A stretch of 64,000 bases of DNA from contig NZ_CP154874.1 in the NCBI RefSeq assembly GCF_041729615.1, forward strand, positions 873,001-937,000, read 5' to 3'. Below the pieces are notes generated by a model, which was given only the letters and a program-made list of their open reading frames with translations, was not told the origin of the DNA and ran no database searches. Numbering within the stretch: the first letter of the stretch is position 1; every line of letters begins with the position of its first letter. The translations under genes were made by a program, and so were the position numbers. This document shows, one piece after another, positions 28,971-37,459 of the stretch. Origin of the DNA: Pseudomonas alcaligenes (GTDB taxonomy: Bacteria > Pseudomonadota > Gammaproteobacteria > Pseudomonadales > Pseudomonadaceae).

Positions 28971-30923
28971 ATGACCGATTTCCGCCACGCCCAACTCGAC
29001 TGGGACGAGCAGGGCCAGCCACGCTCCCGCCAGTTCGACGACATCTACTTCTCCCGCGACGACGGTCTCGGCGAGACGCGCCACGTGTACATCTCAGGGA
29101 ACGCCCTGGCCGAGCGCTGCGCCACCCTGCCCGCCGGAGGGAGCCTGGTGATCGGCGAGACCGGCTTCGGCACCGGCACCAACTTCCTCTGCGCCTGGCA
29201 GACCTTCGCGCACCATGCCCCGGGCGACGCCCGCCTGCACTTCGTCAGCGTTGAGAAGTATCCGCTGGCGCCCGCCGACCTGCGCCGCGCCCTGGCCCTG
29301 TGGCCGGAACTGGCGCCCTGGTCCGGGCAGCTGCTGGAGCAGTACCTGGCCATCCACCCCGGCTTCCAGCGCCTGGTGCTGGATGGCGGCCGGGTGATCC
29401 TCACCCTGCTGGTCGGCGACGCCCAGCAGATGCTGCCGCAGCTGGATGCACGCATCGACGTCTGGTTCCTCGACGGCTTTGCCCCGGACAAGAATCCGGA
29501 GATGTGGACCCCGCCGCTGTTCCAGCAGCTGGCGCGGCTGTCCGCCCCCGGCGCCAGCCTGGCCACCTTCACCAGCAAGGGCACGGTGCGCCGGGGCCTG
29601 ATCGAGGCCGGCTTCGCCATGCGCCGGGCGCCCGGGCATGGCAAGAAGTGGGAGATGCTCTGCGGCCGTTTCGAAGGTGCCACGGGCACGGCGGACAAGC
29701 CCTGGTATGCCCGACCGTCGCGGCCGAACAGGCGCGCGGCGCTGGTGATCGGCGCCGGCCTGGCCGGCTGCGCCACGGCCGCCAGCCTGGCCGCGCGCGG
29801 CTGGCAGGTGACCCTGCTGGAGCGCCACGGCGAAGTGGCGCAGGAAGCCTCGGGCAATCCCCAGGGCGTGCTCTACCTCAAGCTGTCCGCCCACGGCACG
29901 GCGCTGTCGCAACTGGTGCTGGCCGGCTTCGGCCACACCCGCCGCCTGCTCCAGCAGCTGCAGCAGGGCCGCGACTGGGCCGCCTGCGGTGTGCTGCAGC
30001 TGGCCTTCGACACCCAGGAAGGCGAACGCCAGGCCAGGCTGGCCGAGGCCTTCCCGGCTGACCTGCTGCATAGTCTGGACCGCGCTGAGGCCGAGGCCAT
30101 CACCGGGGTCGCGCTGCCGGCCGGCGGCCTGTTCTATCCCGAGGCCGGCTGGGTGCATCCGCCGGCGCTATGCCGCCAGCTCGCCAGCCACCCGAACATT
30201 CGCCTGCTGACGCACAGTGAAGCGCTGGAGCTGCAGCGGGTCGATGGCCACTGGCAGGCCCTGGCCGGCGAGCGCCTGCTGGCCGAGGCGCCGGTGGCGA
30301 TCCTGGCCGGCGCCGCCGAGGTACGCCGCTTCGCCGCCGAATTGCCGCTCAAACGCATCCGCGGACAGATCAGCCGCCTGCCGCAGACCGCCAGCAGCGC
30401 CGCGCTGGCCTGCGTGGTCTGCGCCGAAGGCTATGTGGCGCCGGCGCGCGACGGCGAACATACGCTGGGTGCCAGCTTCGATTTCCACAGCCAGGACTGC
30501 ACGCCGACCGCCGCCGAACACGCCGGCAACCTGGAACTGCTGCGGGAAATCTCCGTCGACCTGGCCGCGCGCCTGGACGCTGGCCGCCTCGATCCGGCGC
30601 AGCTCGAAGGCCGCGCCGCCTTCCGCTGCACCAGCCCCGACTACCTACCGATCGTCGGCCCAATGGCCGACCCGGCGGCCTTCGCCGAGACCTACGCGGT
30701 GCTCGCCAAGGATGCGCGCCAGGTTCCGGATACCCCCTGCCCCTGGCGCGAAGGCCTGTACGTCAACAGCGGCCACGGCTCGCGCGGACTGATCAGCGCG
30801 CCGCTGTGCGGCGAGCTGCTGGCAGCCTGGCTGAATGACGAACCGCTGCCGCTGCCGCGCGCCGTGGCCGAGGCCTGCCACCCGAACCGTTTCGCCCTGC
30901 GCAAACTGATTCGCAACACCTGA
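28971..30923 (+). CDS. mnmC: Bifunctional tRNA mnm5s2U biosynthesis protein MnmC
   Basis: 650 residues. The N-terminal methyltransferase (MnmD part, about 1-245) has the SAM site IGETGFGTGTNFL and DVWFLDGFAPDKNPEMW. The C-terminal FAD oxidoreductase part starts with the dinucleotide fold VIGAGLAGCATAASLAARGW and ends with SGHGSRGLISAPLCG. Together they convert cmnm5(s2)U34 through nm5 to mnm5(s2)U34 in tRNAs. ATG 28971 follows AGGGTG. Divergent from pap. Confidence 0.96.
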   Translation: MTDFRHAQLDWDEQGQPRSRQFDDIYFSRDDGLGETRHVYISGNALAERCATLPAGGSLVIGETGFGTGTNFLCAWQTFAHHAPGDARLHFVSVEKYPLAPADLRRALALWPELAPWSGQLLEQYLAIHPGFQRLVLDGGRVILTLLVGDAQQMLPQLDARIDVWFLDGFAPDKNPEMWTPPLFQQLARLSAPGASLATFTSKGTVRRGLIEAGFAMRRAPGHGKKWEMLCGRFEGATGTADKPWYARPSRPNRRAALVIGAGLAGCATAASLAARGWQVTLLERHGEVAQEASGNPQGVLYLKLSAHGTALSQLVLAGFGHTRRLLQQLQQGRDWAACGVLQLAFDTQEGERQARLAEAFPADLLHSLDRAEAEAITGVALPAGGLFYPEAGWVHPPALCRQLASHPNIRLLTHSEALELQRVDGHWQALAGERLLAEAPVAILAGAAEVRRFAAELPLKRIRGQISRLPQTASSAALACVVCAEGYVAPARDGEHTLGASFDFHSQDCTPTAAEHAGNLELLREISVDLAARLDAGRLDPAQLEGRAAFRCTSPDYLPIVGPMADPAAFAETYAVLAKDARQVPDTPCPWREGLYVNSGHGSRGLISAPLCGELLAAWLNDEPLPLPRAVAEACHPNRFALRKLIRNT

Positions 30924-30970
30924 GTACGCCCGGCGACGGACGGGCTTGCCTCTGCGCAGCCCTCTCGACA

Positions 30971-30984
30971 TACTCCCCCCAGTA
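30971..30984. promoter_or_regulatory. CsoR/RcnR-type operator upstream of the sulfur operon
   Basis: TACTCCCCCCAGTA is a TACT-C6-AGTA dyad, the form of operator recognised by CsoR/RcnR/FrmR-family repressors. It lies 22 bp before the start of the CsoR-family gene. A second dyad, ATACTC...GAGTAT (30986-31001), overlaps that gene's ribosome site AAGGGAG. Autoregulation is expected. Confidence 0.75.
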
Positions 30985-31005
30985 AATACTCAAGGGAGTA
31001 TAGTG

Positions 31006-31272
31006 ATGAGCACACCGAACCATCAGCAACAGGACGCCATGCTCAAGCGTCTGGCCCGCGTCGAGGGCCAGATCCGCGGCATCCAGGCGATGATCCGCCG
31101 CGGCGAGGAATGCGAGGCCATCGCCCAGCAGTTCGCCGCCGCGCGCAAGGCCCTGGACAAGGCCTACCAGGAGATGCTCGCGTGCCTGCTCGAGGAAACC
31201 GTGCTCGACCCCGCGCGCGACGATGCCGAGACCCTGGCCCGCGTGCGCGCCATCTTCACCAAGTACACCTGA
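31006..31272 (+). CDS. CsoR/FrmR-family repressor, probable reactive-sulfur sensor
   Basis: 88-residue all-helical DUF156 repressor (KRLARVEGQIRGIQAMI). Cys36 is conserved (EECEAIAQQF), but the His and second Cys of the copper site are replaced: Cys60 sits one position before where the His should be (MLACLLEE) and nothing matches CsoR Cys65. So copper sensing is unlikely, and the neighbours (rhodanese, sulfur exporter, persulfide dioxygenase-like hydrolase) point to a CstR-like persulfide sensor. ATG 31006 has AAGGGAG 7 bases upstream. The C6 operator 22 bp before it supports autoregulation. Confidence 0.85.
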   Translation: MSTPNHQQQDAMLKRLARVEGQIRGIQAMIRRGEECEAIAQQFAAARKALDKAYQEMLACLLEETVLDPARDDAETLARVRAIFTKYT

Positions 31273-31278
31273 AACACA

Positions 31279-31293
31279 TACCCCTAGGGAGTA
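31279..31293. promoter_or_regulatory. Internal dyad before the rhodanese gene
   Basis: TACCCCTAGGGAGTA with a perfect CCCTAGGG core lies in the 28-bp gap between the repressor and rhodanese genes. It includes the rhodanese gene's ribosome site (AGGGAG, 9 bases before ATG). It resembles the promoter-side dyad (shared AGGGAGTA), so a second repressor contact is possible. Confidence 0.4.
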
Positions 31294-31300
31294 CCCTGCA

Positions 31301-31843
31301 ATGACCGACACCATCTGCCTGATCGATGCCCCGCGCTTCGCCAGCGTGCGCCAGCAGGGGCATGTGCGCTTCCTCATCGACGTGCGCAGCCCGGCGGAAT
31401 TCCGTGCCCAGCACGTGGCCGGCGCGCGTAACGTGCCACTCGACCAGCTCAATCCGGCCGCCCTGGTGCAGCAGTTGCGCCAGGAAGGCCTGCAGCGCGG
31501 CGACGAGCTCTACCTGCTGTGCCATAGCGGCCAGCGCGCGCGCCGCGCCGCCGACCAGTTGCAGCAATTGCTGCCCGGCGTGCAGGTGATCGACGGCGGC
31601 ACCCAGGCCTGCGTGGCCTGCGGCCTGCCCACCGAAGAAGCCCCCAGTGGCGTGATCAGCATCCAGCGCCAGGTGCAGATCAGCGCCGGCAGCCTGGTGC
31701 TGCTGGGTGTCGTACTCGGCACCTGGGTGCATCCGGGCTGGTATGGCCTGGCCGCCTTCGTCGGCGCCGGCCTGACCTTCGCCGGCCTCAGCAACACCTG
31801 CGCCATGGCCCTGCTGCTCGCCCGCATGCCCTGGAACCGCTGA
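31301..31843 (+). CDS. Rhodanese domain membrane protein (YgaP-like)
   Basis: 180 residues. The rhodanese domain (about 1-105) carries the active cysteine in CHSGQRARR. A C-terminal DUF2892-type membrane hairpin follows (LVLLGVVLGTWVHPGWYGLA and FVGAGLTFAGLSNTCAMALLL), anchoring it in the inner membrane. It likely moves persulfide sulfur between thiols at the membrane. ATG 31301; the stop overlaps the next ATG (ATGA). Second gene of the sulfur operon. Confidence 0.92.
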   Translation: MTDTICLIDAPRFASVRQQGHVRFLIDVRSPAEFRAQHVAGARNVPLDQLNPAALVQQLRQEGLQRGDELYLLCHSGQRARRAADQLQQLLPGVQVIDGGTQACVACGLPTEEAPSGVISIQRQVQISAGSLVLLGVVLGTWVHPGWYGLAAFVGAGLTFAGLSNTCAMALLLARMPWNR

Positions 31844-32598
31844 TGGAGATATTGCTGCTGGAGGCCCTGGGCATCGGTGCCGTGCTCGGCCTGCTGCTCG
31901 GCCTCACCGGCGCCGGTGGTTCGCTGGTGGCCCTGCCCCTGCTGCTCAGCCTGCACCTGCCGCTGCGCGATGCGATCGGCGTCAGCCTCGGCGCCGTGGC
32001 CATCACCGCCCTGATCGGTGCCGTCCCGCGCGCCCGCCAGGGCCTGGTGGCCTGGCGCCCGGTGCTGCTGCTGGCCCTCGCCGGCCTGCCCGGCAACGTC
32101 GCCGGGCAGTGGCTGGGCCGCCTGATTCCCGAGGCGGTGCTGATTCTCGGCTTCTGCGCCCTGGTGCTTTGGACGGCCTGGCGCATGTGGCGCAGTTCGA
32201 GCCTGCCTCGTGAGGGCAGCAGTCCACTGCGCAGCGCCCCGCTGGTTGCCATCGGCCTGGGTGTCGGCCTGTTCTCCGGGCTGATGGGCGTCGGCGGCGG
32301 CTTCCTCGTGGTGCCGGCGCTGCTGGCCTTCACCCCGCTCGGCATGCTGGCCGCCACCGCCACTTCGATGGCGGTGATCGCCCTGGTTTCCGGCGGCGGC
32401 TTCCTGTTCTACCTCAGCGGCGCGCAGCCCTCGCTGCCGCTGTTGGCCGGCCTGGCCCTGGGCGGCGCGGCCGGCGTGCTCGGCGGCAACGCCCTGGCCC
32501 AGCGCCTGGGCGGACGCACGCTGCAGCGCCTGTTCGCCCTGATGCTGGTGGCGGTCAGTCTGTCGCTGGCCGCGCAGAAACTCCTCGGAGGACACTGA
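31843..32598 (+). CDS. TauE/SafE-family sulfite/sulfur-anion exporter
   Basis: 251-residue membrane protein with two internally similar halves containing GLLLGLTGAGGSLVALPLLL and GLFSGLMGVGGGFLVVPALL, the TauE/SafE signature. It likely exports sulfite or another sulfur anion produced when persulfides are oxidised. It overlaps the rhodanese gene by ATGA and precedes the hydrolase gene by 2 bp. Confidence 0.92.
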   Translation: MEILLLEALGIGAVLGLLLGLTGAGGSLVALPLLLSLHLPLRDAIGVSLGAVAITALIGAVPRARQGLVAWRPVLLLALAGLPGNVAGQWLGRLIPEAVLILGFCALVLWTAWRMWRSSSLPREGSSPLRSAPLVAIGLGVGLFSGLMGVGGGFLVVPALLAFTPLGMLAATATSMAVIALVSGGGFLFYLSGAQPSLPLLAGLALGGAAGVLGGNALAQRLGGRTLQRLFALMLVAVSLSLAAQKLLGGH

Positions 32599-32600
32599 TC

Positions 32601-33293
32601 ATGCTGTTTCGCCAACTCTTCGACAGCGAAAGCTCGACCTACACCTACCTGCTGGTCGATGCCGGCCAGGCGGTGCTGATCGACCCGGTGAAGGACAAGC
32701 TGGACGACTACCTGCGCCTGCTGCGCGAGCTGGACCTGCAGCTGGTACTGGCGCTCGACACCCACACCCACGCCGACCACATCACCGCCCTCGGCGAGCT
32801 GCGCAGCGCCACCGGCTGCCGTAGCGGCTTCGGCCAGCAGAGCGGCAGCGCCTGCGCCAGCTTCACCTTCGCCGACGGCCAGCGCCTGGCCTTTGGCGAG
32901 CGCGAGCTGGTCGCCTGGCACACCCCGGGGCATACCGACGACTCCTACTGCTTCCTGCTGCCGGCCAGCGCCGGCGAGCCGGGCAAGGTCTTCACCGGCG
33001 ACACCCTGCTGATCCGCGGCAGCGGCCGTACCGACTTCCAGAACGGCGATGCGCGTGCGCAGTGGGCCAGCCTGCAGCGCCTGCTGGCCCTGCCCGGTGA
33101 CACCGAGGTGTGGCCCGGCCACGACTACCGCGGCTGGACCCGCTCCAGCATCGCCGAGGAAGCCGCGCACAACCCGCGCCTGCAGGTCGCCGATGGCGCG
33201 GCCTATGCGCAGCTGATGGCCAACCTCAAGCTGCCCAACCCCAGGCTGATGGACGTGGCCGTGCCGGCCAACCGCGCCTGCGGCCAAGGCTAG
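32601..33293 (+). CDS. Metallo-beta-lactamase-fold persulfide dioxygenase-like protein
   Basis: 230 residues. The iron/zinc site motif DTHTHADH comes early, followed by AWHTPGHTDDSYCFLLP, VFTGDTLLIRGSGRTDFQNG and VWPGHDYRGW, the pattern of ETHE1-like persulfide dioxygenases. It would oxidise glutathione persulfide to sulfite. GGAGGACACTGATC precedes the ATG. Its TAG stop is the first copy of a 7-bp tandem repeat. Last gene of the operon. Confidence 0.9.
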   Translation: MLFRQLFDSESSTYTYLLVDAGQAVLIDPVKDKLDDYLRLLRELDLQLVLALDTHTHADHITALGELRSATGCRSGFGQQSGSACASFTFADGQRLAFGERELVAWHTPGHTDDSYCFLLPASAGEPGKVFTGDTLLIRGSGRTDFQNGDARAQWASLQRLLALPGDTEVWPGHDYRGWTRSSIAEEAAHNPRLQVADGAAYAQLMANLKLPNPRLMDVAVPANRACGQG

Positions 33294-33324
33294 TCGCTAG
33301 TCGCTAGTCGCTAGTCGCTAGTCG
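33290..33324. repeat. Five exact copies of CTAGTCG
   Basis: Five consecutive 7-bp units with no mismatch. The stop codon of the hydrolase gene (33291-33293, plus strand) lies in unit 1 and the stop codon of the MarR gene (33318-33320, minus strand) in unit 5. Since every unit contains TAG on plus and TAG on minus, unit number could change without damaging either gene. Confidence 0.95.
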
Positions 33325-33782
33325 ACTTCGCCACACAGCTCCGCCACCCGCAGCAGCGCGGCGGTCAGGCTGTGCTTTTCCCACTCCGGCAGCGCCGCCA
33401 AGGCGCTGCGCAGGGCCGGCGGCAACAGCGGCGGCGCCGCCACCAGTAGCGCACGCCCGGCCTCGCTGACGCTCAGCCACTGCCGCCGGCGATCCTCCTC
33501 GTCGCGCTGGCGCAGCAGCAGGCCACGTTCCTCCAGGCGCTCCAGCATGCCCGACAGGGTCGCCGCACTGAGGCTCACGCGGCGGCTCAGACCGCTGGCC
33601 GTCATACGCCCCTCGCCCTCCATCACGCGCAGGATCATCAGCTGCATCGGGGTCAGTCCGCCGAAGCGTGCCAGGCGTTTGGCATGCACCTCTCCGGCCT
33701 GCTGCAGGCGCCGCATGGCGGCGAACAGGGCGGGCTCGAAGGGCGACAAATCAATTTCAGTAGGAAGTATTTTTTCTGACAT
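33318..33782 (-). CDS. MarR family transcriptional regulator
   Basis: 154-residue winged-helix regulator: GGLTPMQLMILRVMEG, recognition-helix region MTASGLSRRVSLSAATLSGMLERLEERGL and wing RQRDEEDRRRQWLSVSEAGR. Convergent to the sulfur operon and divergent from the NAGGN operon (113 bp), so it could control the latter. The start is ATG 33782; the longer frame lacks a ribosome site. Confidence 0.9.
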   Translation of the reverse strand: MSEKILPTEIDLSPFEPALFAAMRRLQQAGEVHAKRLARFGGLTPMQLMILRVMEGEGRMTASGLSRRVSLSAATLSGMLERLEERGLLLRQRDEEDRRRQWLSVSEAGRALLVAAPPLLPPALRSALAALPEWEKHSLTAALLRVAELCGEVD

Positions 33783-33895
33783 ATACCGCGCTTTATTGGA
33801 AATAAAACTTTGACATGAAAGCATTATTTTGTTTGGGTGTAAAAAGGTTCGTGACCGCGCGAACCCCTCCCCAACGGCAACACCGGTAAGGACTT

Positions 33896-35665
33896 ATGTG
33901 CGGAATCGCTGGAGAACTACGCTTCGACCAACAGCCGGCCGACCTGGCCGCTCTCGAGAAAATCACCCACCACCTGACCCCGCGCGGCCCTGACGCCTGT
34001 GGCTTCCACAGCAGCGGACCACTGGCCTTCGGCCACCGCCGCCTGAAGATCATGGACCTGGCGCCGGCCTCCGGCCAGCCGATGATCGATCACCAGCTGG
34101 GCCTGAGCCTGGTGTTCAACGGCGCCCTCTACAACTACCCGGAATTGCGCACGGAGCTGCAGGCGCTGGGCTACCAGTTCCACTCCGACGGCGACACCGA
34201 GGTGCTGCTCAAGGGCTACCACGCCTGGGGCGAGCAGCTGCTGCCCAAGCTCAACGGCATGTTCGCCTTCGCCATCTGGGAGCGTGACCGCGAGCGCCTG
34301 TTCCTGGCCCGCGACCGCCTCGGCATCAAGCCGCTGTACCTGACCCAGGACGGCGCGCGCCTGCGCTTCGCCTCGACCCTGCCGGCCCTGCTGCAGGGCG
34401 GCGGCATCGACACCGGCCTGGACCAGGTGGCCCTCAATCATTACCTCAACTTCCATGCCGTGGTGCCAGCCCCGCGCACCCTGCTGCGCGGCGTCGAGAA
34501 GCTGCCGCCGGCCAGCTGGCTGCGCCTGGACCTGAACGGCAACCGCGAGCAGCAGTGCTGGTGGCAGCTGGAATTCGGCCCGCACCGCGACGAAATCACC
34601 CTGGAACTGGCGGACTGGCGCGACCGCGTGCTCGACGGCCTGCGTGAGGCGGTGAGCATTCGCCAGCGCGCCGCCGTGGACGTCGGCGTGCTGCTCTCCG
34701 GCGGGGTGGACTCCAGCCTGCTGGTCGGTCTGCTGCGTGAAGCAGGGGTCGACAACCTGTCGACCTTCTCCATCGGCTTTGCCGATGCCGGCGGCGAGCG
34801 CGGCGACGAGTTCCACTACTCCGACCTGATCGCCAACCACTACGGTACCCGCCATCACCAGCTGCGCATCGGCGAGCGGGAGATCATCGAGCAGCTGCCG
34901 GCGGCCTTCCGCGCCATGAGCGAGCCGATGGTCAGCCACGACTGCATCGCCTTCTACCTGCTGTCGCGCGAGGTCTCCAGGCACTGCAAGGTGGTGCAGA
35001 GCGGCCAGGGCGCCGACGAGCTGTTCGCCGGTTACCACTGGTACCCGCAGGTGGACGGTCGCTGCGACACCCTCGAGGCCTACCGCACGGCCTTCTTCGA
35101 CCGCGACCACGGCGAGCTGCTGGATACCCTGCAGCGCAAGTGGCAGGGCGAGGACTGGGCCGGCGAGTTCGTCCGCGACCACTTCGCCATGCCCGGCGCC
35201 GCCGCCCCGGTGGACAAGGCGCTGCGCCTGGACACCACGGTGATGCTGGTCGACGACCCGGTCAAACGGGTCGACAACATGACCATGGCCTGGGGCCTGG
35301 AGGCGCGCGTGCCGTTCCTCGACTACCGCCTGGTCGAGCTGGCCGCGCGCATCCCGGCGCGCTTCAAGCTCGGCGACGGCGGCAAGCAGGTGCTCAAGGA
35401 AGCGGCCCGCCAGGTCATCCCCCACGCGGTGATCGACCGGCCCAAGGGCTACTTCCCGGTGCCCGGCCTCAAGCACCTGCAAGGCGCCACTCTCGACTGG
35501 GTGCGCGACCTGCTGCTCGACCCCAGCCAGGATCGCGGCCTGTTCGAGCCGGCCATGCTCGACCGCCTGCTCAGCGACCCGCAGGGGCAGCTCACCCCGC
35601 TGCGCGGCTCCAAGCTGTGGCAGCTGGCGGCGCTGCACCTGTGGCTGGATCAACAGGGACTCTGA
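33896..35665 (+). CDS. N-acetylglutaminylglutamine amidotransferase (asparagine synthetase-like)
   Basis: 589 residues, last enzymatic step of the compatible solute N-acetylglutaminylglutamine amide (NAGGN). The N-terminal class II glutamine amidotransferase has catalytic Cys2 (MCGIAGELRF) and a LTPRGPDACG loop. The ATP-pyrophosphatase domain shows GVLLSGGVDSSLLVGLL, QGADELFAGYHW and a C-terminal RPKGYFPVPGL. The operon with ngg and the M42-type peptidase distinguishes it from ordinary AsnB. Start ATG 33896 follows AAGGACTT. The upstream 113 bp includes TTGACA (33810) but I could not fit a good -10 box. Confidence 0.94.
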   Translation: MCGIAGELRFDQQPADLAALEKITHHLTPRGPDACGFHSSGPLAFGHRRLKIMDLAPASGQPMIDHQLGLSLVFNGALYNYPELRTELQALGYQFHSDGDTEVLLKGYHAWGEQLLPKLNGMFAFAIWERDRERLFLARDRLGIKPLYLTQDGARLRFASTLPALLQGGGIDTGLDQVALNHYLNFHAVVPAPRTLLRGVEKLPPASWLRLDLNGNREQQCWWQLEFGPHRDEITLELADWRDRVLDGLREAVSIRQRAAVDVGVLLSGGVDSSLLVGLLREAGVDNLSTFSIGFADAGGERGDEFHYSDLIANHYGTRHHQLRIGEREIIEQLPAAFRAMSEPMVSHDCIAFYLLSREVSRHCKVVQSGQGADELFAGYHWYPQVDGRCDTLEAYRTAFFDRDHGELLDTLQRKWQGEDWAGEFVRDHFAMPGAAAPVDKALRLDTTVMLVDDPVKRVDNMTMAWGLEARVPFLDYRLVELAARIPARFKLGDGGKQVLKEAARQVIPHAVIDRPKGYFPVPGLKHLQGATLDWVRDLLLDPSQDRGLFEPAMLDRLLSDPQGQLTPLRGSKLWQLAALHLWLDQQGL

Positions 35666-35679
35666 GGGAGGGATCATCC

Positions 35680-37416
35680 ATGCGCGCCACTGCCTACAAA
35701 CAGCGCCTGCAACGCGGCCAGGCACCGTCCTACGAGCGCCTGCAGGCACACCTGGCCCGCGAGGGCAGCGATGCCTGCCAGCCGCAGAGCATCCACTGCG
35801 GCTGGGGCCGCCTGCTGATCGGCCATACCTACCCGGATGCCGCCAGCCTGGCGGCCGCACTGCAGGAGGAACGAGCCGGCGAACGCGACATAGCCCTCTA
35901 TGTGGCCGCGCCGCAGCAGGTTCTGGCGCAGGCGCCGCAGCAGCTGTTCCTCGACCCCTCCGATACCTTGCGCCTGTGGTTCACCGACTACCGCCCGGCG
36001 CCACGCAGCTTCCGCGGCTTCCATATACGCCGGGTGCAGGGCCAGGCAGACTGGGACGCCATCAACCGCCTCTACCTGCAGCGCGGCATGCTGCCAGTGG
36101 AGCACGAGCGGCTGACCCCGCGCGAGGACGGCGGGCCGAGCTACTGGCTGGCCGAGGACGAAGTCGGCGGCCGCGTGCTGGGCACGGTGATGGGCCTGGA
36201 CCACCAGCGCGCCTTCGCCGACCCGCAGCTGGGCAGCAGCCTGTGGTGCCTGGCGGTAGCGCCGGACTGCCCGCGCCCGGGCGTCGGCGAAGCCCTGGTG
36301 CGCCACCTGATCGAGCACGGCATGAGCCGTGGCCTGGCCTACCTCGACCTGTCGGTGCTGCACGACAACCTGCAGGCCAAGGCGCTGTACGCCAAGCTCG
36401 GCTTCCGCGACCTGTCGACCTTCGCCATCAAGCGGCGCAACGGCATCAACCAGGCGCTGTTCCTCGGCCCCGGTCCCGAAGCCGGACTCAACCCCTACGC
36501 CCGCATCATCGTCGATGAGGCCCAGCGCCGCGGCATCGAGGTGCAGGTGGACGACGCCGAGGGCGGCCTGTTCACCCTCAGCCAGGGCGGCCGGCGCATC
36601 CGCTGCCGCGAGTCGCTGTCGGACCTGACCAGCGCGCTGAGCATGACCCTGTGCCAGGACAAGCGCCTGACTCACCGCGCCTTCGCCCGCGCCGGCCTGC
36701 GCCAGCCGGCGCAGCGCCTGGCCGGGGATGCCGAGAGCAATGCCGCCTTTCTCGCCGAACAGGGCGCGCTGGTGGTCAAACCGGTGGACGGCGAGCAGGG
36801 CCAGGGCGTGGCCGTGGACCTGCGCAGTGCAGAGGCGGTGGAAGATGCCATCGCCCGCGCCCGCCAGTTCGACAGCCGCGTGCTGCTGGAGAGCTACCAC
36901 CCGGGGCAGGACCTGCGCATCGTGGTGATCGGCTACCAGGTGGTGGCCGCCGCCATCCGCCACCCGGCCAGCGTGGTCGGCGACGGCGTGCACAGCATCG
37001 GCGCGCTGATCGAGGCGCAGAGTCGCCGGCGCCAGGCCGCCACCTGCGGCGAGAGCCGCATCCCGCTGGACGCCGAGACCCAGCGCACCCTGCACGATGC
37101 CGGCTACGACTATTCCAGCGTGCTGCCGGCCGGCACCCGCCTGGCCGTGCGCAAGACCGCCAACCTGCACACCGGCGGCACCCTGGAAGATGTCACCGCG
37201 CGCCTGCACCCGGCGCTGGCCGAGGCGGCCGTAAGCGCCGCACGGGCGCTGGAGATTCCGGTGGTCGGCCTCGACCTGCTGGTGCCGGCCGCCGACCAGC
37301 CCGACTACGTGCTGATCGAGGCCAACGAGCGGGTCGGCCTGGCCAACCACGAGCCGCAACCGACCGCCGAGCGCTTCATCGACCTGCTGTTCCCGCTCAG
37401 CCGCGTGCATCCCTGA
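35680..37416 (+). CDS. ngg: N-acetylglutaminylglutamine synthetase
   Basis: 578 residues. An N-terminal GNAT acetyltransferase domain (about 105-260; CLAVAPDCPRPGVGEALVRHL is the acetyl-CoA loop) is fused to an ATP-grasp ligase (LVVKPVDGEQGQGVAVDL, RVLLESYHPGQDLRIVVIG and a C-terminal VLIEANERVGLANHEPQP). It acetylates glutamine and ligates a second glutamine, giving the substrate for the upstream amidotransferase. GGGAGGGA lies ahead of ATG 35680. Fifteen bases after the amidotransferase stop, so co-transcribed. Confidence 0.94.
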   Translation: MRATAYKQRLQRGQAPSYERLQAHLAREGSDACQPQSIHCGWGRLLIGHTYPDAASLAAALQEERAGERDIALYVAAPQQVLAQAPQQLFLDPSDTLRLWFTDYRPAPRSFRGFHIRRVQGQADWDAINRLYLQRGMLPVEHERLTPREDGGPSYWLAEDEVGGRVLGTVMGLDHQRAFADPQLGSSLWCLAVAPDCPRPGVGEALVRHLIEHGMSRGLAYLDLSVLHDNLQAKALYAKLGFRDLSTFAIKRRNGINQALFLGPGPEAGLNPYARIIVDEAQRRGIEVQVDDAEGGLFTLSQGGRRIRCRESLSDLTSALSMTLCQDKRLTHRAFARAGLRQPAQRLAGDAESNAAFLAEQGALVVKPVDGEQGQGVAVDLRSAEAVEDAIARARQFDSRVLLESYHPGQDLRIVVIGYQVVAAAIRHPASVVGDGVHSIGALIEAQSRRRQAATCGESRIPLDAETQRTLHDAGYDYSSVLPAGTRLAVRKTANLHTGGTLEDVTARLHPALAEAAVSAARALEIPVVGLDLLVPAADQPDYVLIEANERVGLANHEPQPTAERFIDLLFPLSRVHP

Positions 37417-37459
37417 GCCAGTGCCCTCTCCCCAGCACAACCGCCTCCGAGGAGACCTC

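Noticed and set aside
33810..33815. TTGACA before the NAGGN operon
   Set aside because: No well-spaced -10 box follows, so I do not list it as a promoter.
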